Positions 21,901 to 33,800 of a stretch of 64,000 nt of DNA are shown in pieces. Source of the stretch: Dactylonectria macrodidyma (Eukaryota > Ascomycota > Sordariomycetes > Hypocreales > Nectriaceae). Both the position numbers and the translations under genes were made by a program. The number at the start of each line of letters is the position of its first letter. The first letter of the stretch is position 1. The notes beneath the pieces are model-generated. The model worked only from the letters and a program-made list of their open reading frames with translations, was not told the origin of the DNA and ran no database searches. The stretch spans positions 434,001 through 498,000 of the forward strand of contig JAGMUV010000003.1 of NCBI GenBank assembly GCA_020744425.1, read 5' to 3'.

Positions 21901-23571
21901 TGCAGCCACTGCTTCGCGTGAGAGCTGGATAGCTTCATCAAGGTCGCTTGTCGATCCAGTTCTTAAGTATCTGGTCATGAGATGTTGTGCCAGGTTATTT
22001 AGCTGCCCCGCCCAGAGGGTGTGGTGTCTAGAAATTTTACTCTTTGCGTCTCGTCCAACCCGAATGGCTTCTTCAAGGTCAGATAGTTCTCCAGCTGTGG
22101 AATACCTATTTCCTAGATAATTTGCAAGATTGCTGGCGTATTTTTGTTGGGCAGGGTGATCTGTTGGTGTTATCGTTACAGCCTCTTGTGTGACCTGTAT
22201 CGCTTCCTCAAGGGCATCCATATCTCCAGCTCTGAAGAAGCTCTCAATGAGGTTGCTCGCAAGGTTATTTAACCGATTGGCCCTGTCCGCGTGACATTCC
22301 GGTGTCGCATCCACAGCCACTCGGCCCACTCGAATTGCTTCCTCAAGGTCATGGACTGCCCAAGTTCTGGTATATCTGTTGCCAAGTCGAAGCCCAAGGT
22401 TGCTGTTATAAGTGGCCCGATCTGGGTGGTCTGAGGGAAGGGAATCCAGCGCTTCTTGTGTTACTTTGATGGCTTCTTGAAGGATTTCGACAGTTCCCGT
22501 TGCTTCATACTTGTCACCAAGTCGACTTCCAAGATTTGCAGCATAAATCGCTCTGTCCATGTTACTGACGGGCGTTGCCTCCGTAGCCAGTCTTCCAAGC
22601 CGGATAGCTTTCTCAATATCAGTCATCTCCCCAGTTCTCAAATATCTCTCATTCAGATGATTTCCGAGATTGTTGTAAATTTCTGCGTCCATCTCGTCTT
22701 CTGGCGTTGCGGCCAGAGCGTCTTCCGCAACTCGAATAGCGTGTTCAAGGTCTTCCATGTGTCCTGTTCTAGAATATCTGTCGCTCAGATGGAGGCTGAG
22801 ATTATTTAGATACATTGGTCGGTCTGGGTCGTCTTCCGGCGTCAGATCCAGGGCTTCCATGGTAACTCGCACGGCTTCTTCGAGATCCTCTACTACAGCT
22901 GTCCTTGAATACCTGTCTCCAAGTAGATTCCCAAGTTTACTGCAGTAAAGTGCTCGCTCCGAATCATCTCCAGTAGTTGTCATTTCAACTGCCATTTTTG
23001 CGAGTTTCGTTGCTTCCTCAAGATCTTCCATTACCTCGGTTCTTGAGTACCTGTGGCCGAGGTAACTGGAGAGTGTACTAACGTACACCGCCTGGTCTGG
23101 ATCAGAACTTGTGGCTATATCCATAGCTTTGCGTGCCACTTGAATCGCTTCTTCAAGATCGCTCCGTTCCTTAGTGACTGAATATTTGTCATAAAAATAG
23201 CCTCCGAGGTCGCTTAGTCGGTCTGAACGGGCGGAGTCTCCATTTGGGGCTGCATCGACAGCTACTTGGGCCACCTGAATGCAGTCTTCAAGGTCGGATA
23301 TTACTTCAGTTCTAGAATACTTCTCATGAAGTTGTATCGCGAGGTTATTCAATCGCCCTGCTCGATTCCGATCGTGGCTCGGCATCGCATCTATAGCATC
23401 TCGTGACACTCGGATAGATTCTTCTAGGTCGAGCAATGCCCTAGTTCTGGAGTACTTCTTAAAAAGCCGCGTTGATAGCTTGTGCAATGGGCCTGCCCGC
23501 TCGGGGCTGTTCGTCGGCATCGCATTTACTGCCTCTTGTGCGACTCGAATGGCTTCTTCGAGGTCGGCCAT
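18976..23571 (-). CDS. TPR-CHAT protein: 21 x 45-residue repeats plus caspase-like CHAT domain
   Basis: A 1531-residue protein. Residues 3 to about 950 are 21 consecutive TPR-like units with a 45-residue period and consensus DLEEAI-x-L-x-R-x-A-V-x-ATP...LxNLGxxLxxRYxRTG; only a few units differ by one residue. After a helical linker comes a CHAT (caspase HetF associated with TPRs) domain at about 1180-1531. His1345 in FHFAGHGHTNG and Cys1391 in LSACGTGQ form the expected catalytic dyad; WWIPTGPLAKFPIHAAG and YWVPYVHFGV are typical flanking segments. CHAT proteins are clan CD cysteine peptidases; TPR-CHAT proteins act as activated proteases in bacteria, while fungal members are mostly uncharacterised. 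The frame stays open 12 codons upstream of ATG 23571 with repeat-like residues (PKTGTMADLEE), so a 5' exon could exist beyond an acceptor near 23,590; otherwise ATG 23571 is the start. No RIP-like decay despite the internal repeats. Confidence 0.9.
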   Translation of the reverse strand: MADLEEAIRVAQEAVNAMPTNSPERAGPLHKLSTRLFKKYSRTRALLDLEESIRVSRDAIDAMPSHDRNRAGRLNNLAIQLHEKYSRTEVISDLEDCIQVAQVAVDAAPNGDSARSDRLSDLGGYFYDKYSVTKERSDLEEAIQVARKAMDIATSSDPDQAVYVSTLSSYLGHRYSRTEVMEDLEEATKLAKMAVEMTTTGDDSERALYCSKLGNLLGDRYSRTAVVEDLEEAVRVTMEALDLTPEDDPDRPMYLNNLSLHLSDRYSRTGHMEDLEHAIRVAEDALAATPEDEMDAEIYNNLGNHLNERYLRTGEMTDIEKAIRLGRLATEATPVSNMDRAIYAANLGSRLGDKYEATGTVEILQEAIKVTQEALDSLPSDHPDRATYNSNLGLRLGNRYTRTWAVHDLEEAIRVGRVAVDATPECHADRANRLNNLASNLIESFFRAGDMDALEEAIQVTQEAVTITPTDHPAQQKYASNLANYLGNRYSTAGELSDLEEAIRVGRDAKSKISRHHTLWAGQLNNLAQHLMTRYLRTGSTSDLDEAIQLSREAVAATPTGYNDRGMYSGNLGMQLGLRHTRNGSVDDLEEAIRVSREAVDTIPGGHMDRAAYLSSLGNQFGARYLSTGSIGDLEQAIQLIREAIDATPAESPDRIMYYTNLGIRLGDRFLRTGNIADLEEAIRLAKKVVEATPDNHPSRPERLDNLANRLSTRYHRTGSLEDLEASIAVTRDSISATSNDHGDRPTYAGNLGLRLGERYSLMGSMEDLQEAIQFCRELVAATPEDHRDRPGVLNNLGNHLRNRHIRTGAMNDLEESIQIGRDALELTPTDHPLRAGRLSNLGSRLASRCSKTGETADLDEAIRLTKEALDIRSTDHPEWAKYASILATRFKEKYGITGALDDLEEATRLSQGAVDATPHDHADRGRRMSNLGNHLSAKYLKTGDISALKKSLSYRKACLNQTNALNIDRILGGRQVVRICALLHDWEQAYEASTISIPLIPKLVLRSLSNSDKQHILSEINGVASDAAAAALNAHKGPLAALRFLEQGRGVLGTSLQELRTDVLDLQQKYPRLAAEFSRLQSELEQHATSSEVLEHGVDPYKNTASQRRYDTGKQLDRLIAEIRQQPEFEDFLLAPRIEEIQDAAKYGPIVIINVSEYRCDAIMIQPDRIRQIPFHHITEAEMNEMVRESDLGRPEVLSWLWDEIAEPILNTLGFTDPPVNEWPRVWWIPTGPLAKFPIHAAGNHAKGSSDTVLDRVMSSYSSSVKAIIDGRRRHIPAVTPDQALLISMKTTPGHSSLPFAAKEIDTIRGLCKTMGLDTVEPPRRKQNIISSMPQCQIFHFAGHGHTNGLDPSKSQLVLEDGRTDPLTVADLLGLNLRKHSPFLAYLSACGTGQIKEEKFFDESIHLISGCQLSGFRHVIGTLWEVNDELCVDMARMTYKGIHDGGMTDLSVCQGLHNATRHLRDRWLGLNANTMRAKTIDDTKLGKGEEARDACPTAGRGDRLPRDVVLHEVDEGPGVMYWVPYVHFGV

Positions 23572-24195
23572 TGTTCCTGTTTTGGGCCGTCTTCTAAGAC
23601 AATGCTAGTAGAACCTTGTAGTCAAATCAATCGTTGGGTTTGATCTCAGGCACCCTCAAGGTAATCGTATGATGATCTGGCAACCTTCTCAGAGGTTTCA
23701 CATGAGCCCCCAGCTGTCAAATAGGACAGAGTCAGGCGGGGGATGATCCTCAGCCCAGGCTCATGATTGGTTCACGCTAGTACCCGCTGACGCGATGCCA
23801 CCGAGCACTGCAATTTTGGCGCTTCCAGGGGAGTTGAGACGCCACTCAAGTATCTTCGAGGCCAGAACATCAATAGATAGTGGTGGTCTCTCCAGGATGA
23901 TCCACCGCAATCTGTACTTTGAGCGGAGTTGAGCTGCCTCAGTCATCCATATTAAAGACCCAGGCATAAGTAACAGCGACATTGTGGAAGATAGCTCGGC
24001 AACCTTGAGCCTGAGTGATGTGAAGTTGTCGGGTCTCGCATATATCGTGGGAGGAAAAGAGGCTAAATCTCTATTCGAGACGTGAAAACAGAAGAATAGG
24101 ATGTATTTATGATACCACAAGCAGCAAATTCAAGATTGACGCAGACTCATATTCATTCATCCAGAAACTGCATTAAAATTTGTTGTCCAACCTCA
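23572..24195. other. Intergenic, possible 5' exon of TPR-CHAT gene
   Basis: About 620 bp. A minus-strand open stretch (23,761-24,120) has no ATG at its upper end (TTG); it translates to a partly hydrophobic sequence with LRWIILERPPLSIDVLASKI. It could be an upstream exon or a chance frame; I found no splice pair that clearly links it to the TPR repeats. Confidence 0.35.
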
Positions 24196-25997
24196 CTACC
24201 ACACCCTTTCCCAGCATCTCTTGACAAACGGCATCTTACTTAGCCTCTTTCGATAATTCTCCTCGATACCGCCCTCCTCCCAGATCCTACACTCCTCGTC
24301 CACCTCCTTCTTCCCTCTAATCAAGTCTGCAGCCTCTGAACTTACGAAACTCGTCTTCTTAACAAGTTTCCATCCTAGATAGAGGATGACGCTGTACGGG
24401 ATGCAGAAGTAACTTGTGATAAATCCTTGCACACTGAATGGTTGGAACGAATCAAAACCAATGAAAAGGATGGCAGTGCAGCCGAGGAAAATCCCCAAAT
24501 ACGCAGAATATGGCGCGAAAGGAGTGAGATATGTAAGCGTGCTGGTCGGTAAGCCCTGCGCAATGCGTGCTCGATACCATGCAACGAACACAACGAGCAT
24601 GCAGGTGTAGGTGGCAATAAGAGCGGTTGTAGTGAGGTCCACAAACCAGTAAAACACCTCAACGGCGGAATTGGATGATACGAGGAAGGTGACACATGAA
24701 ATAAGGCTCACGGTGAGTACGCAATATAGAGGAACGCCAGATTTGGTGCACTTGAGAAGAATTCTGGGCGCTTGACCATCTGATGACAGATGTTAGTAAC
24801 GACTTATTGACCATGACACGTATGGTTGAGTCTCCTACCTTGTGCAAGTCCGTATAGGGTTCTAGATGTTGAATAGAGGTATGCGTTTCCGCACGACCAG
24901 CCAGACAACAATATGAGGAAGTTGATCAGGTCTGGAAGGCCGGTAATTCCCAGGTTCTGGATTCCAATTACCCATGGTGAAGCCGCCGACCCAGCAGCTC
25001 CAGACTCCAGAGCACCAAGAAGTTTCTCATCAGTCGAGCTACAGATAATACCCACAGCGAAAACACCAATCACGTAGAATCCAACAAGTCTATAAAAGAC
25101 AAGTTTAGCCACGCGCGGGATCGTCCTGCGCGGGTTTTGGATTTCGCCGCTTGATAGTGCAATCATGTCAGGCCCGCCGATGGTGAATCCTGCGTACAGA
25201 ATGACTTTCCAGATTCCTAGAAAACGACCTGTGGCGCCGTCTGTGTAATAACTGTGCATAGCGTTGCCGCCTCCCCAGTGGCGAAAACCGTATGCATCGT
25301 GTTTCGGGTTGCCGCCGCACATAGTGACGAGAGTGATGAGAACGAGACCGACGAGGAGGAGAACTTTGGTGCATGCCATGACAAATTCAGACTCCCCGTA
25401 CCATCTGCTAGAGTGTTAGAAACCCGGCACTATTGTGAAGCGAACACGAGCTGCTTACTTGACAGCCACGACGTTAAGCAGGATACAGATAACCATAGCC
25501 ATCGCTATCCACGCAGCAGGGTTGATACTTGTATTCCAGTACTGCATCACCGTCGCCACAGCACTATACTCAACGCAAACGAGCATAGCACCGCCGAAGA
25601 AATAGGTCCATCCTAGGGCAAAGCCAAGCGCCGGGTCGACAAAACGAGTCGCAAGCTCGAAAATGGAGCCTCGGATAGGTAGATAGGCACACATCTCGGC
25701 GACGCACAAGTTAGTTGGCCAGATGAAGAATGTGCCCCAAATCAGGTAGCCAAGGAAAACAGACAGTGGGCCGGCTTTGGATAGAACGCCGCCGATACCC
25801 ACGAAGAGTCCAGTTCCTATCGAGCCGCCGATGGCCATCAGTTGGACATGGCGGGGGGAAAGGCCGCGCTTGGTCTGACCATACTTGGCCAACAGGTCAT
25901 TGCCGGTGTCTATCTCGATGAGTGTACCATGCGCTGTGTCAGTTGTGGCGGCTGGAAGCCCCGTTGACTTTGGCTCGAGGTCAGATGATGTACCCAT
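24196..25997 (-). CDS. Amino acid permease (APC/YAT family, 3 exons)
   Basis: Plasma-membrane amino acid/proton symporter of the fungal YAT group. Exons 25997-25459, 25404-24839 and 24779-24196 join through introns of 54 and 59 nt (donors GTAAGC and GTAGGA, branch sites TCTAAC and ACTAAC). They give 562 residues, the usual length, with about 12 hydrophobic segments. The cytosolic start ends in RGLSPRHVQLMAIGGSIGTG, the family hallmark; GGPDMIALSSGEIQNPRR is the second conserved block. The second junction restores LAQDGQAPRILLKCTKSGVP, again a family hallmark. The charged C-terminal tail starts after the last helix (about residue 515). Substrate range cannot be read from sequence. Divergent space upstream is nearly 4 kb, room for complex regulation. 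Confidence 0.93.
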
Positions 25998-28900
25998 TCT
26001 TGATGATAGAGAACATAAGCCAAGGATAGACTCGGTAAGTTAAAGAGCCAGCATGAACTCTGTTTGGCGGCACCACTCGTCTTATCCTCGATGCTTATCG
26101 CAACATCTCTAGACTTCGGGGGCCACCTCCCCCATCCTCCAATTCTTATCTTTGATTCTCGGTGTTTCCTTCCCTCAGTCAGAGAGCCCCTGCCCTACCG
26201 ATACCTAGTCCAAATACCTGATGATATGGTGTCTGGGGGTTGAGCCGATAAGGCACAAATTGCAGAATGCGGAAGAGATCGTCAATCTTTCCGGTTTGAT
26301 TGGATGGATTCATTTGCCGCGAGACAGATTGAGCGGGTCTGATGATTCTGCTTATCACTACTGGGCAATAGCGACAGTGGTTTACATATCTGTAGCCTGG
26401 AAAAGGTTGGAAACACGATACTACGTACAATGGCATTGTGTAATTGGCAATTTGTAATTGGGGAATTCGTTAAAGAACCGGGAAGGGCTTTGTGGCGACA
26501 TGTAAGACTGATTATACGCCCAGGCGATACGTTTCATGGTTCGCCATCAATCCAGGGTTCTTGATCAGCGAATGCTCAACCGCGCGGTTCTCTAGCACGT
26601 AATGCGACGAGAACTTTCCAGCTTCCTGCTTCTTTATTATCAACACCATCGGTACTCGGCTCTTTATACGTGTAATTGACATTATTCAAGAAGGAGATAA
26701 TATGAGGCTATCCCCTAGTTGAGCTTATCGCCAGTGTCGCATTACCGGCTATGGTGACCTCAATGGGCAATCGCAAGGTGAGGGGGCAAATAACCTTCAT
26801 TTTGTCGCTGCGTCAGGAAGGCTATGGTACTGTGCTGATGTGAGACACGATGGATCAAATCACAAAAAAAAAAAAAAAAAGGTCACCAAGACTAGCAACC
26901 GATCAAGTTGTCACTCTGCTTGATCCGACATCTTCATTTTTTCATGGTGACGGAAACATTGAGTGCTGAAACATTCTTTAGTTCTGCCCCATTCCTATCC
27001 TGACGATGCCTTCAACTTTTTCTTCACGAACAGACAGATTCCTTCTGAGTCTTTTGTGCTTAATTGATTAACGTTTTGATCGTCTCTACCAGGGTTGATA
27101 CCTACAACTCGTCGAGATTCATTGTATTACTCTAAACTCTATTGTCACGCCTGCATCCTTGTGCAATTCTACAATTCCACAATCACAATATGTGCTGGCG
27201 AAAGGCTCCATAACCGTTTAACAAATATTCACTAATTCATACATTGTGTCACTGTAATAGTATTGATTGAGAAATTTCACGGTAGATTTGTGTGAGTATG
27301 TCTTAGAAGAGGGCCATCGGCTCCGTAAAGCCCGATGCCAGTGATGTGAAGCACCACAATTCGGATGTGGTGCACAAATAGATACTCAAGAGCACAAATG
27401 CAAAGGGGTAGAAGGAGCATTCGGTTAGAATGCGGCCAAATCTATCAATGCACCGCAAGGGCGTCGATAGGAGATGAACACAACACATCACCCGACGAGC
27501 TTGCCATGGGAAATCGTGCTCTTCACAGCACCACTGCACACGTAGTAGACAAGTGTCCACGCCGCTTCGTCCCCTATATTCGTGGTAGCAATACCGGATA
27601 GTTTCGACGGCTTCCTTGGCGTAATGTCAAATGGAGAGTTGATCGCTGGTACATATCGCGACAGGTTGCTCAAGCCCCCACAGTACAACATTCCAGGGAG
27701 TAAGCAAGGCATGTAAGTAAGCAGAAGTAAATGCTTAGAGAGGGAGAGACACGCGTCTCGACAAACCAAAAATCAGAGAGAGAGGGGATACTGGAAGGAC
27801 GACAACCTGAGCCTATCCCGTTTCGGCATCTCGTCAAACCCCGTCACCCCTTTCAATTTCAGTAAATCGCATCTTGCCACTGACACCAGACACCATGTGG
27901 TCAATGTGATGCCGACTTGCCGTGGTATTTCCCATCTCAGTCCTCTGCAACATTTGTCATTCCATAAACTTTGCCTAGGTCGCTGGCCTTGGCAGTGGCA
28001 GTCGTAGGGGGCTGTGTTTCCCAGACCCTCGGTTACGGGCGTGTCCAAATCAAGTTTGAAGGGCCAAGAAAAGTTGAACACGCCAAGACGCGATTTTAGG
28101 CACAAAGTAACAAAAAAACAGCTCGTGGTGTCGTGAAGCCATGATGGGTATGCAAAACGTACCACACAGCCCGGTGCCAAGAAGTTGAATATTGGCATTC
28201 CGCGCGTCCAGTTTCCTGAGCGAAACCTTAAGGTGATGATCGGGGCATGGGACTACCCCAGTCTCCTGGTTGGCCGAAAGCAGGGATTGGAGACGAGATA
28301 TGGGCTAGCTAGCATCTATCCGCGGCTTGCCCTGCCAGCCCAGCCCTCGGTCGACCGCCCAGGGTCGTAGAGTTTACGCACTGCCACTCTCATCCGCCTT
28401 ACTGGGAAAAGGGTTCGTTTTAGTACGTCAGATTGTTACCGCTATCCGAACACGGGTTGGAATATTGCTCGTGCCAGCTCATGCGGCCCTATTGTCTCCC
28501 CTGTCAGCAATGTCAATATAGAGTTTGAGTGACGGTGAGATTCAGAGGAGAGTCATGCGTTGATCTCGCACGAAGCCGAACGTGCCAAGACTCCAACGTT
28601 TCGCCTTGTCGTTCCGCATAGCTTTTTCGCAGTGGATAGTCCGCATTGCTCATTTTATCCCAGCGCTTCCCTAGACTCCACTGTTGCACAGTAATTGGAG
28701 GAATTGTGGAGGAATTGGGTCTGTGCGAATGAGGTGACGATCGGATCATTGTCTATGCTTTGCCCTGGGTGTATTGAGTTTATTAGGGCGTGATCTTGGC
28801 AAGCTGGATCGCGGCACAGTATATTCAGGGCAGGGTGCGGGGGGCAGAATACCACTTGATCGGTCTAGTAAGCCTGTTTTCACATGATTGGCTTCCTATG

Positions 28901-29880
28901 CAGGCCGGGGTTGTCATGAATCGTGACTCTTGCAGACGTCTCTCTGCAGGTACGGGTAATTATCCGTCGCGGTATTGCCCTATTCATGATAGGCTCGTGG
29001 AAGCTGTCAATATTGGGGCGAAAAATCGGGTCGGGTCCTTTGATTTCGTCCTGTGCGAAAATCACTCTCCAAGTTGGATTTCGTTACGTTGCATTGGGGG
29101 CGACTATAATGCCGACCCGAAGTCTCCCGATAGAACCGTTGCCACAGTATACTTGAGCAATGATGGTTCGGTTAGTGCTCGGCTTGAGGCAAAATTGTGG
29201 TGTTGTCTTGTCGTCCCAGGGTGACATTGCAACGCACTTGCAAAGGGATTGCACAGCTTATTCAAACTTCACCTGACAGCACCGGACATTTCTACCCAGT
29301 ATCCCGGAGTACGAACGGGACATCGGACGTTCTGTGTCCGTCTATCCGCCGTGATAACGGTACGAGTCAATACGGTAATTTAATGCCAAGGCCATGCGCC
29401 GTAATGAAGAAATTATGGAGATTCAATGGAGACTTGCCGGTGGGCTGTGCAAGGTGGAGCGGCATTTTGTCTTGGTGTCGTCCCCAGGATTTACATGCGC
29501 GGGGGCTAGCCAACGGTTTTAACAAATGCGGCAGTAATCGACGGTAGCACAGAGAGATCGCCTTGCTAGATTCCCTAAACGGACTGCGTTCAAGCCAAGC
29601 CTGCGGGTAGCCGTCGGGCGGTTTTCCGAATCAACTGCATAAGATGGCATGATAATGACGCACTCAGGGGTGAAGGGGATGGATGAGACACTTTTGTACC
29701 GGATGCCGAGTCACAGAATGCAGTAAGCGCATGGGTTCAGAGAATAGTGATACAGAGAGATCTAGATTCTAACGTGTATAAATGATTTTTATAGTAAATT
29801 ACACAAGTCACTGCCCGCTTCTTCGTGACTAGAACATAAAAGATATGAAACGACAAGTCAAAAGGAGAGCACGCGACCAA
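25998..29880. other. Large intergenic region (3.9 kb)
   Basis: No gene could be supported. The nearest part is the permease promoter. An A18 run lies at about 26,864-26,881. Minus-strand frames of 85-141 codons occur at 27,303-28,198 and short plus-strand frames at 28,790-29,547, without domains, signal peptides or splice-linked continuations that I recognise. GC content is ordinary, so this is not part of the RIP-affected block. An unannotated non-coding transcript or a fast-evolving small gene remains possible. Confidence 0.45.
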
Positions 29881-30893
29881 TTATGCCATTGACGCGGCAG
29901 CCAGGGCGACCAGGTTGGGCTCGCCAGGAGTGTTCTGGGCATAGCGGGCGTTGAAGCCAATGACATCCCGGGCCTTGAAGAAGGTGGCGGACTCGATGGT
30001 AAGGACCTCGGTAGAGACGAACCAGTGGACGCCCTCGCTGCAAGGAGGGGTGGTGAGGGAACCGCTGTAACTATAGGAGGTGTTAGTGAGGTTTTTTCTT
30101 TTGAGAACGACTCAGAGTCTACTTACGCCTTGAAGGAACCGGCAGAGAGAGCAGTGACAAGCTCGGACATGATCAGGGGCTCGGTAGTGATGGTGTTCCC
30201 GAGGGTCGGGATCTGGTCAACCGTACCCAGGACAGTCTCAAGCAGGGTGGAAGCAGTGGTAGCCTTGGTGGTGACGCCCTTGGCCTTGTACCTACGGCGA
30301 CCCTTGGCCTTGGCAGCGGCAGCAGCCCCAGCAATGTCGACGTAGACACCAATGACAGCAAGCTCCTCGGCCTCGCTCTGCCAGACCATGTGCATCTCCA
30401 TGGCCCTGCTGGTGCCGTTGTCGAGGTGCTCGCTGGGCAGGTGGAAGTGGAACTGCTGCAGCGTGAAAGTGGTGTCGCTGACTTTGATGGTGCCGCCCTC
30501 GGCGATGACCTCGACTGTCGTGCCCAGGTTCTCGAACTCGGCGCCGGCCTCGAGGTCCGGGATGGTGATGTCCAACTCCGTTCCGGGCACCATGGTGAAG
30601 ACGTCCGAGGTCATGTCGATGGGCGACTGGCGTGTGCCGGAAGCGCAGGCCTGGTTGGCCGCGGCGTCGATGGAGACCCAGTTGGCAGGGCCCTATTGTA
30701 CCGGGTATGAGTATGGATGAAAGGTGACTGAGAGTTGGTCGGGATTACTTACAATAGCGCCGGCATATCCAAAAGTGGGAGCCTTGATTTCACCCTCAGC
30801 TCGGGGCTGCAGGAAGGTGCCGTGGGCGCACGATGCCAGAGCACCGGAAGCAAAGGTGGCGATGACGCCGAAGAGTACAGAAGCGGGAGCCAT
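29881..30893 (-). CDS. Secreted alpha-carbonic anhydrase (3 exons)
   Basis: Zinc enzyme for reversible CO2 hydration. Exons 30893-30753, 30692-30127 and 30070-29881 join through introns of 60 and 56 nt (donors GTAAGT, branch CACTAAC in the second). They give 298 residues. A signal peptide covers about residues 1-20 (MAPASVLFGVIATFASGALA). Zinc ligands are His129 and His131 (QFHFHLPSEH) and His148 (EMHMVW). RQSPIDM and, across the second intron, YSGSLTTPPCSEGVHW are family hallmarks. Unusual is a basic, Ala-rich insertion (AAAAAKAKGRRRYKAKG, about 170-187) after the third ligand strand, absent from textbook members; it may be a surface loop or a processing site. N-glycosylation is possible at DNGTS. 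Codon usage is strongly G/C-ending, suggesting good expression. Confidence 0.93.
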
Positions 30894-33800
30894 AGTGACA
30901 GGGGGGCTTATACAATGTTGGATATGTTTTGAGGGTGTAATAAAGATTGTGTTGGAGAGTAAGGACCAAAGAAACGATGAGAGAGATGCGAACTGAAGAT
31001 CTGAATGAAGAACGAAACCTCATCGAAGGGGGACGAGGCCGCGGTTTATGTATCTGGTGATGTCAAACGCGAACGCAGCAATGGCGAAGGTGACGCTCCG
31101 CGGCTCCGGGATGACCCATGCCTGTTTGGGAGAGGGGGAGGGGATGATGATGCATTCTCACTCATCTCGAAAAGAGACGGTAGCACCGCCCATCCCCAGC
31201 CGGGAGCCCCGGGTGTGTGCGTACCCCGTATCTTACCTACGTAGGGTGTGTGTCTTTTGATCGGGGTTAACCGTTTAAGCCACCCATCTTGTCTGCTCTT
31301 TAACCTAGGGTTGAGCAGAGCCGCACAGGACAAGCCCATATGAAAAGAAAGTTTCGTTCGACATTCAGTACTGGGGCTAGTCGCACGCCCGGGGCGGTGG
31401 GTGTTAGAAGACACCCAAAAGAGGAAAGTGTTTTAGCTCCTTAGATGAGCTCATGAGTGGAGGGCAAAGAAGGGTCTGGACCTTCTGTAGCAACACCACG
31501 ATACCTGCCAAGACGCCCCGGTACGGGCCAGCGTCTAGGGGACGAGTTCCAGTGCCGCTGCCAGAGTCCACTGGATGGGGGGAGCTTCACTGGTTTTGGT
31601 ACTAGGCAAGGCGCCGCAGGTTATTTAGAGGGCGTCCTTTGCAATGCGGGGAGAAAAAACAGGGCCTAGGCTTGGGGGGAAAGGGACCCCTGTTTTGGGT
31701 TTGGATACACACTTGAGGTCGGGTCAGTGTCATGTCAGGATTATTTAAAACCAAGGGCTTGGCACTAGGCGGCGCAGAGAGAGCTGAGGGCGTCTTGTTA
31801 CTGGGTAGTAGGCTGACGAGGATAGCTGTGAGCGCCAAGTCAAACAGGATGAATTAGGGTCTCATTCTCTCTCATCCACACTCATCCACAGCGACTGCGA
31901 CGGGTCCAGACGTTGCCGACCCAGCTTTTACTGCGGAACGAGGACGCGACGCCTATTCTACACTGCCTGAGCTAAGTGAAGGGCATTTCCAACTGCCATT
32001 CTGCACCGGAAGCCGTCGTAGCCGTGGACACGTCTTATTTCCATTTCCATTTTCCGCGCCCCCCGAATGCCCCCTCTGCGCCCCCTTCAGCTGCTGACGC
32101 CTTTACGCACATACAACCAATAGGTACCTGCAGCGGGGAAAATAAAAAAGAGCAAAATAACTGGGCGGACGTTGACGTGCATTTTCAGCAAGGTTCTAGG
32201 TCGCAGCGCACAGTGAGGTCCATGCGAGAATACGACGATGAAATTTGGAGAAAAAAAAACGGAGGAGGGCCCCGCGCGCGCGTAGAGAGTCAAAGTCGCT
32301 TCGCTTCTTTACCAGTGAGGCAGAAACGTGGTGTGTTTCGCGCCCGGCAGGCCCAGATGGGAAACAAGGCGCCGAAACCCAAAGAGATGAATTTTCCGGA
32401 AAAGGGAAACCAACTTTTTTTTTTTTTTATTTCCGCGGTTTGGAATTGGGGGAATAGAATGAAATGGTGCTGGACGAGTGCCAAGAGCAGGGCATTTCCC
32501 CTTGCAATCAGCCGTATGCAAGCAGTGACATGTCGCCGCGTGATGGATGGGTCATGGATGGGTCATGGATGCATCATTGAGCATTATCCCTCATCCATGG
32601 AGAATAAAGTCTCTCATTAATCAACCTGGGGAAAGAAATGGAGCCCGCGATGGATGGAGCAGTGACATATCCCTCATCCAGCGGCTCGTGAAGCCATACC
32701 TCTCACTCACTCAGTCCGTGCTACCAGAATCCCTCCATCGGGATTCCATCCCCTCAGCCCGCCGTGGATCCAAATCAACCTGCCATGAAATCCAGCACTG
32801 ACATGGCCCTGAAATCGAGAGTCCAGACTCTTCACCGAACGTAGTCCCGTCCGCCTGCCTCGTGCTCGTCAGGGGTTCAGTTTGCCCGCCCAGCCTTGGC
32901 ACCAAACCTCTTCTCTTGGCCTCAAAGAGTCCCGCTTATCTCCAACGGCTTTTTCGTCACGCCCCCCCCCAGCGAGAATAACAGAGTTCACCTTTACGTC
33001 TTGGCCCACCGCTGGATGGCTAGTTCTTGGCTAGGCTGCCAAGCATTGCAACGTCGTCGAGATGTTCCCTCATCAAATGCGACCGTTTTCTGTGTGACCG
33101 TGAATAATTATTCAGCGGACAGTTCTGCGACCCAACCTCGTTTTTTTATTTCTCCGCCTACCTACAAAGAGAATGGCTCGTTAAGCTTAAGTCCCCGAGG
33201 GCGTGCGTAGTCCGAAACACCTCGTTACACACCCTCCCCGAAACTGGCAAACCAAGGTGAATCTACTACGTAAGATCCTCCCCTTCCCTTCCCCCCTTGT
33301 TTGCACTCTGTTTTAGACCTTAAAGAAGATAGAGTCGTGATTTAAACCGTGGCATTTCGTGAGATAAACGTGGCTGCCAATTCAAAGATTGAGATAAAGG
33401 ACGTGTCAGCCACAAAACATTTGTCATATCCCCGCTTTGCGTTGCTCCGCGGACATGTCAGCTGACCTCAGGCTCACCATTTCCCCAAAAATGGGGAGCC
33501 CGTCGGAGTCGGAGTCGGAGTCGGAGTTGGGATGGCTCATCGCTCTCTCACCCATCCATCCCATTTCCATTTCGTCCGCACTCCGCCTAAGCCCCCGCGA
33601 CTCCGCCCAGAAGCCAAGACAAACGAACGGCTTGGCCCATTTCCCGACTCTACGGGCATACCTAGACAAGGCCATAACTCTATGAGCACAGGCAGACTAC
33701 CTAGGCCATAAGCTCGAGCGGTACCTGAAGAGAACTAGGTCGTCATTCTACGCCTCAGGTCTACGCAACGACTTCAGACTAGCCTTGTTCAACTCCACGA

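Noticed and set aside
27773..28198. 141-codon minus-strand frame
   Set aside because: ATG-started but without a domain, signal peptide or coding-like codon pattern; not enough to call a gene.
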